Shown here in pieces: positions 54,063 through 57,351 of a stretch of DNA of 57,351 nt. The position numbers and the translations under genes were made by a program. Within the stretch, counting starts at the first letter, position 1; each line of letters opens with the position of its first letter. The notes beneath the pieces were generated by a model. It did not search any database, was not told where the DNA came from, and saw only the letters and a list, made by a program, of their open reading frames with translations. The DNA is from SXXH01 sp041165735 (GTDB taxonomy: Bacteria; Planctomycetota; UBA1135; GCA-002686595), in contig JBKDQQ010000022.1 of the NCBI GenBank assembly GCA_046341775.1, positions 1 through 57,351 of the forward strand, given 5' to 3'.

Positions 54063-55385
54063 TCAGCGCAGACGGTAGCGCGGTTCGAGCGCGCGCAGTT
54101 CGTCGACGGAGAGAGCGACGGAAGCGGCGACGAGCACCACATCGGCCTCGCCGCGCCGCTCGACCAGCACGGCGCGCGGGGCGAGGCCCTTCTCGGACGC
54201 GTCGGCCGCGAGGTTGGCGCGCGCGGCCGCCGCGAACTGGTCGGCGTCGGTCGGCGTGTCCCAGGTGGTCGCGCACAGGATCGCCATGGCGCCGTCGCGT
54301 TCGAGCAGCACGATGCGATCGCCGTCCCAGCCGGCAGCCGCCTCGTTCGTGTATTCGATCGCCAGCACGTTGGCCGGATTCGACACGTCGAGGCCCTTGC
54401 GCTTCTCGCGCGGCGTCGCGAGCAGCGCCAGCAGCAACTCGCCATAGGTGTCCTCCGCCACGCGCTTCCATCCCGCGGGCAGGTTCGCCAAGTCGAGCTC
54501 GACCATGCGCGGGTCGTCGCGCTTGGCGGGGTCCCAGTACTTCTCGGGATGGAGGATCTGCTCGGTGGAGACGGGAGGAGTCTTGAGCGCCTGGTCCAGG
54601 TCGGCGGCCTTGGGCTTGGCCATCAGCAGGTTGAGGCCGCCTTGCCGCACGAGGAATCCCTCGCCGCGCAGGTAGGAGGCGACCAGCGGCTTCCACAACC
54701 AACCGGGCGCCGCGGCGAGCTCTGGGCCGCCCAACGACTGGGCCTTGGCGAGGTCGGCGGGATCGACCTCCTTCCTGTGCTTCAGGAACCACTGGTTCAT
54801 CGCCGCCGTGCCCGAGCCTTCGACCACCGAGCGCCAGGCGAGTTCGCGATCGCTGTCCTCGCCGCAGCGCTTCGTGCCGGCGTCGAGGTCGTAGTGCTGG
54901 TCGTCGAGCGCGTGCGCGAGCTCGTGCGCGAGGATGATCTTGGCCACGCCGCCGTTGAACCCGCCCATCAGGTAGAAGGCGTCCTCCTTGGGGTCGTAGA
55001 ACCCGCCCACCTGCTTCTCGAGGATCGCCATCAGCGTGCGCTCGAGGTCCATCTCGCCGGGCACGAGTCCGAGGAGCTTGGCGATGGACTCGTCGCGGCG
55101 CAGGCGTCCCTCGCCCTCGGTCTCCTTCTGGCGGCGGCGCGCGTAGTCGAGGAACTCGGCTTGTCCGGCCAACTTGACACGCACCGGCGCCCTGAACGCC
55201 AGGCCGCGCAACGCCTCCACCTCGGCCTGGATCTCCTTGGCGACCTGCTCGAGGCCCTCCTGGCTCAAGCCACCGGCTGCGGGCGCCGGGGCGGGCGCGG
55301 GATCGCCGCCTTGCGACTGCGCGAGGCGCGGTTCGACGGGCAGGGCGGCGATGCAGGCGAGGCAGGCGTGGGCGAGGATGGGCAT
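54063..55385 (-). CDS. Exported zincin-like protein
   Basis: A 440-residue protein with a signal peptide (MPILAHACLACIAALP). A zinc motif HELAHALDDQH (H154, E155, H158) sits in AKIILAHELAHALDDQHYDL, and WRSVVEGSGTAAMNQWF 25-30 residues later offers a Glu ligand, as in other large planctomycete and actinobacterial zincins with a DQH motif. The remainder (for example KGLDVSNPANVLAIEYTNEA) is unassigned. It is probably a secreted peptidase of unknown substrate. A TAGCAT hexamer 36 bases upstream of the ATG overlaps a plus-strand hexamer. Confidence 0.65.
   Translation of the reverse strand: MPILAHACLACIAALPVEPRLAQSQGGDPAPAPAPAAGGLSQEGLEQVAKEIQAEVEALRGLAFRAPVRVKLAGQAEFLDYARRRQKETEGEGRLRRDESIAKLLGLVPGEMDLERTLMAILEKQVGGFYDPKEDAFYLMGGFNGGVAKIILAHELAHALDDQHYDLDAGTKRCGEDSDRELAWRSVVEGSGTAAMNQWFLKHRKEVDPADLAKAQSLGGPELAAAPGWLWKPLVASYLRGEGFLVRQGGLNLLMAKPKAADLDQALKTPPVSTEQILHPEKYWDPAKRDDPRMVELDLANLPAGWKRVAEDTYGELLLALLATPREKRKGLDVSNPANVLAIEYTNEAAAGWDGDRIVLLERDGAMAILCATTWDTPTDADQFAAAARANLAADASEKGLAPRAVLVERRGEADVVLVAASVALSVDELRALEPRYRLR
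55162..55179. repeat. Dyad copy TGTCCG-GCCAAC-TTGACA
   Basis: Inside the zincin-like gene. Read on the coding strand it is TGTCAA-GTTGGC-CGGACA. Confidence 0.45.
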
Positions 55386-55417
55386 GGCGGGTGGTCGCGC
55401 GCTCGGCGCACGGCGCG

Positions 55418-55427
55418 TACCATGCTA
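55418..55427. promoter_or_regulatory. Overlapping divergent -10 hexamers
   Basis: TACCATGCTA reads TACCAT on the plus strand and TAGCAT on the minus strand, sharing two bases. It would drive the one-lobe binding-protein gene and the zincin gene in opposite directions, so the two cannot be bound by polymerase at once. Confidence 0.4.
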
Positions 55428-55468
55428 CGCAATCGGATGGACGCGCCGCAGCGTCCGCCACGCAAGGC

Positions 55469-56143
55469 TTGCGTCACCCCCCTCCCTCGCCGCCGCGCCT
55501 CCGTGCGCATGGCATCCTCGCGCGCGCGGCCGCTGCTTGGCGCGCGCGCCGCGCCATCGCGCTCGCCGCGTGCTGCGCTTGCTGCGGCGAGGCCCATCCG
55601 GAACTGCGCCTCGCGAGCGCTCCGCGCGACGCGAACCCGATCGTCGTCGGCGCGCTGGGCGACCTCGGAGGAGCGGACGGGCCGCGGCGCGCCGCGCTCG
55701 AGCTGGAACTCGAGCAGCTCAACGCGCGCGGCGGAGCGAAAGGCCGGCCGGTGCGCCTCCTGTGCTACGACGACCAGGGACGGCCCGACGGGTTGTCGCG
55801 CGCCCTCGATCGACTCGTGCGCGAGGACAAGGTCGTGGCGCTCTTCGTGCTGTCGGGCGTCGAACGCACGGAGGCCGCGCAACGCGACGCCGCGGGCGCG
55901 CCCGTCCTCGCCTGGGCGCCCGCCCCCGCCTCGGACCTCGCCCACGCGCGCAGCTTGGGCGAAGTCGACTCCAAACGCTGCGCCGCGGAGCTCGTCGCGT
56001 GGTTGGCGCGCGCGCGCACCTACGACAAGCAGGACCTCGTCGACGCCATCGACGGCCCGCCGCCGCTGCCCGACTACAGCATCAAGCCGCCGCCCCCGAA
56101 GACGGCGCCGAACGCGGATCCGACCACCCCCAAGGCGCAATGA
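55469..56143 (+). CDS. One-lobe periplasmic binding-protein-like protein
   Basis: A 224-residue exported protein. The N terminus has a basic, hydrophobic signal ending in a Cys cluster (IALAACCACCGE) that could be a lipobox. The mature part resembles the first lobe of branched-chain amino acid binding proteins: NPIVVGALGDLGGADGPRRA, ELEQLNARGGAKGRPVRLLC, YDDQGRPDGLSRALDRLV and KVVALFVLSG. The second lobe is missing and the tail is Pro-rich. The TTG at 55469 is preferred because a GTG at 55391 precedes the likely transcript start. The stop overlaps the nhaC start (ATGA). Confidence 0.55.
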   Translation: MRHPPPSPPRLRAHGILARAAAAWRARRAIALAACCACCGEAHPELRLASAPRDANPIVVGALGDLGGADGPRRAALELELEQLNARGGAKGRPVRLLCYDDQGRPDGLSRALDRLVREDKVVALFVLSGVERTEAAQRDAAGAPVLAWAPAPASDLAHARSLGEVDSKRCAAELVAWLARARTYDKQDLVDAIDGPPPLPDYSIKPPPPKTAPNADPTTPKAQ

Positions 56144-57351
56144 ACGAACACTCGGCGACGCCCAAGCCTTCGCTCTCCATCTCGCTCGTCCCCGTGCTGG
56201 CCCTCGTCGGGCTGCTCGTGCTGAACGTGCGGGTCTTCGATTCGGCCGACAACCAGGTGCCCTTGGCGATCGCCACCGCGGTCGCGGGCGCGATCGCGGT
56301 CTGGGTGCTCAAGCTCCCATGGGAGGAGCTCGAGAAGGCCATGTTCCGCTCCATCGGCCAAGCCATGCAGGCGATCGTCATCCTCGCCATCGTGGGCATG
56401 CTGATCGGCGCATGGATCAAGGCGGGCGTCGTGCCGGCGCTGATCGTGTGGGGCCTCGACATGATCTCGCCGAGCGTGTTCCTCTTGACCGCTTGCCTCG
56501 TGTGCTGCGTCGTGTCGCTGGCCTCGGGCAGCTCGTGGACGACCGCGGGCACGGTGGGCGTCGCCTTGATGGGCGTGGGCACGACGCTCGGGATCGAGCC
56601 AGGCATGGTCGCGGGCGCGATCGTCTCGGGCAGCTACTTCGGCGACAAGATGTCGCCCCTGTCGGACACCACCAACCTCGCGCCGGCGATGGCGGGCTCG
56701 AGCCTGATGGAGCACGTGCGGCACATGGTGTGGACCACCACGCCAGCGCTGATCCTCGCGCTCGGCGTCTACGCATTCATCGGCCTCGATGCGCACGAAC
56801 AGGCCGCCGCTTCGCTCGAGCGCGTCGAAGGCGTGGTGGCGATCCTGCGCGAGAGCTTCGTGATCTCGCCTTGGCTGCTCCTGCCCCCGGCCTTGGTGCT
56901 CGCGCTCGTCGTGCTCAGGCAGCCGGCCATCCCCGCGCTCTTCGCGGGAACCTTCGTCGCCGTCGCGATCGGGGTCGTCGTGCAGCCGCGGGGCGCGGAG
57001 GGCCTGGCAGGCGACCTGCAGGGCTACTTCGCCACGCTCTGGAGCGGCTACGAAGGCGCCTTCGGAGAGGGCGAGGCGGCCGCCGCGGTGGACGACCTGA
57101 TCTCCGGCAAGGGCGGCATGAAGGCCATGATGGCGACGATCGCCATCGTGTTCTGTTCGTTGTCCTTCGGGGGGATCATGGAGCGCAGCGGGATGCTGGG
57201 AGCCATCGCGAACGCGATCCTGTCGCTGGTGCGCGGCACCGGCTCGCTCGTGGCGGCGACGGTCGCCACGTGCTTCGGCACGAACGTGCTGACCTCGGAC
57301 CAGTACATGGCCATCGTGGTGCCCGGCCGCATGTTCCGTCCCGCCTTCCTC
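56140..57351 (+). CDS. nhaC: NhaC-type Na+/H+ antiporter (3' partial)
   Basis: Inner-membrane antiporter of the NhaC family. The frame is open to the window end, giving 404 codons of an expected 450-490. The first helix is SLSISLVPVLALVGLLVLNV. AIVILAIVGMLIGAWIKAGV and LASGSSWTTAGTVGVALMGV follow. The family signature is GSYFGDKMSPLSDTTNLAP, and FGTNVLTSDQYMAIVVPGRM is near the end. The ATG lies in a 4-base overlap with the binding-protein-like gene, so translation is coupled. The neighbour may sense or modulate, but that is a guess. Confidence 0.92.
   Translation, partial: MNEHSATPKPSLSISLVPVLALVGLLVLNVRVFDSADNQVPLAIATAVAGAIAVWVLKLPWEELEKAMFRSIGQAMQAIVILAIVGMLIGAWIKAGVVPALIVWGLDMISPSVFLLTACLVCCVVSLASGSSWTTAGTVGVALMGVGTTLGIEPGMVAGAIVSGSYFGDKMSPLSDTTNLAPAMAGSSLMEHVRHMVWTTTPALILALGVYAFIGLDAHEQAAASLERVEGVVAILRESFVISPWLLLPPALVLALVVLRQPAIPALFAGTFVAVAIGVVVQPRGAEGLAGDLQGYFATLWSGYEGAFGEGEAAAAVDDLISGKGGMKAMMATIAIVFCSLSFGGIMERSGMLGAIANAILSLVRGTGSLVAATVATCFGTNVLTSDQYMAIVVPGRMFRPAFL

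Overview
The window is about 57 kb of very GC-rich DNA (near 70 % by eye) from a Gram-negative-type bacterium. Its content fits Planctomycetota best: two CRTAC1 (VCBS/FG-GAP plus ASPIC/UnbV) proteins, a UnbU-like RnfD-family partner, a phosphatase/sulfatase-fold lipoprotein with TPRs, and secreted proteases with a cysteine-rich tail ending in a WYRN...GF.FS/N..L...CP pattern. This assignment is inference; no rRNA, tRNA or ribosomal protein gene was found, and Acidobacteriota-like lineages are not excluded. Outer-membrane biogenesis genes (BamD-like, LptE-like, AsmA-like) show a diderm envelope.

Layout. 1-4.9 kb: the end of a complex I operon (nuoL partial, nuoM, nuoN), closed by a perfect 18-bp hairpin. 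5-6.5 kb: reverse-strand TerB-like, PilZ and anchored hypothetical genes. 6.6-10.2 kb: a tandem pair of secreted reprolysin-like metalloproteases. 10.2-17.9 kb: hisS, a TPR phosphatase/sulfatase-fold lipoprotein, a polytopic membrane protein, a zincin-like protein lacking the catalytic Glu, and glutamate formimidoyltransferase. 18-23.6 kb: imidazolonepropionase (with ftcD, two steps of histidine catabolism), a CRTAC1-UnbU pair and a GT2-methyltransferase fusion. 23.6-25.9 kb: a small secreted Cys-rich protein, an anchored hypothetical and an ECF-like sigma factor. 26-30 kb: a CorC/HlyC-type CBS protein, recO, and BamD-like plus LptE-like lipoproteins. 30.1-30.5 kb: a non-coding element bounded by 27-bp inverted repeats. 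30.7-38.8 kb: housekeeping genes ftsH-folP, glmM-tsaB and alr. 38.9-44.2 kb: AsmA-like protein, manC, ruvX. 44.2-46.7 kb: degenerate alpha/beta hydrolase, RNase P RNA, NUDIX hydrolase and a 74-aa protein. 46.9-57.4 kb: second CRTAC1 protein, peroxiredoxin, ferritin-like protein, M1 aminopeptidase, two unassigned genes (one a zincin), a one-lobe binding protein and the start of an nhaC antiporter running off the window.

Two patterns run across the genes. First, a -10-like hexamer TANNNT (often TAGGAT) lies 6-10 nt upstream of many start codons; the same hexamer lies 8 nt before the RNase P RNA 5' end, which suggests that many mRNAs here are leaderless. Second, an 18-bp dyad TGTCAA-N6-TTGACA recurs, mostly inside coding sequence and coinciding with unusual codons; every TGTCAA/TTGACA hexamer I could find belongs to such a dyad. 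I consider this dyad the most interesting undescribed signal in the window.
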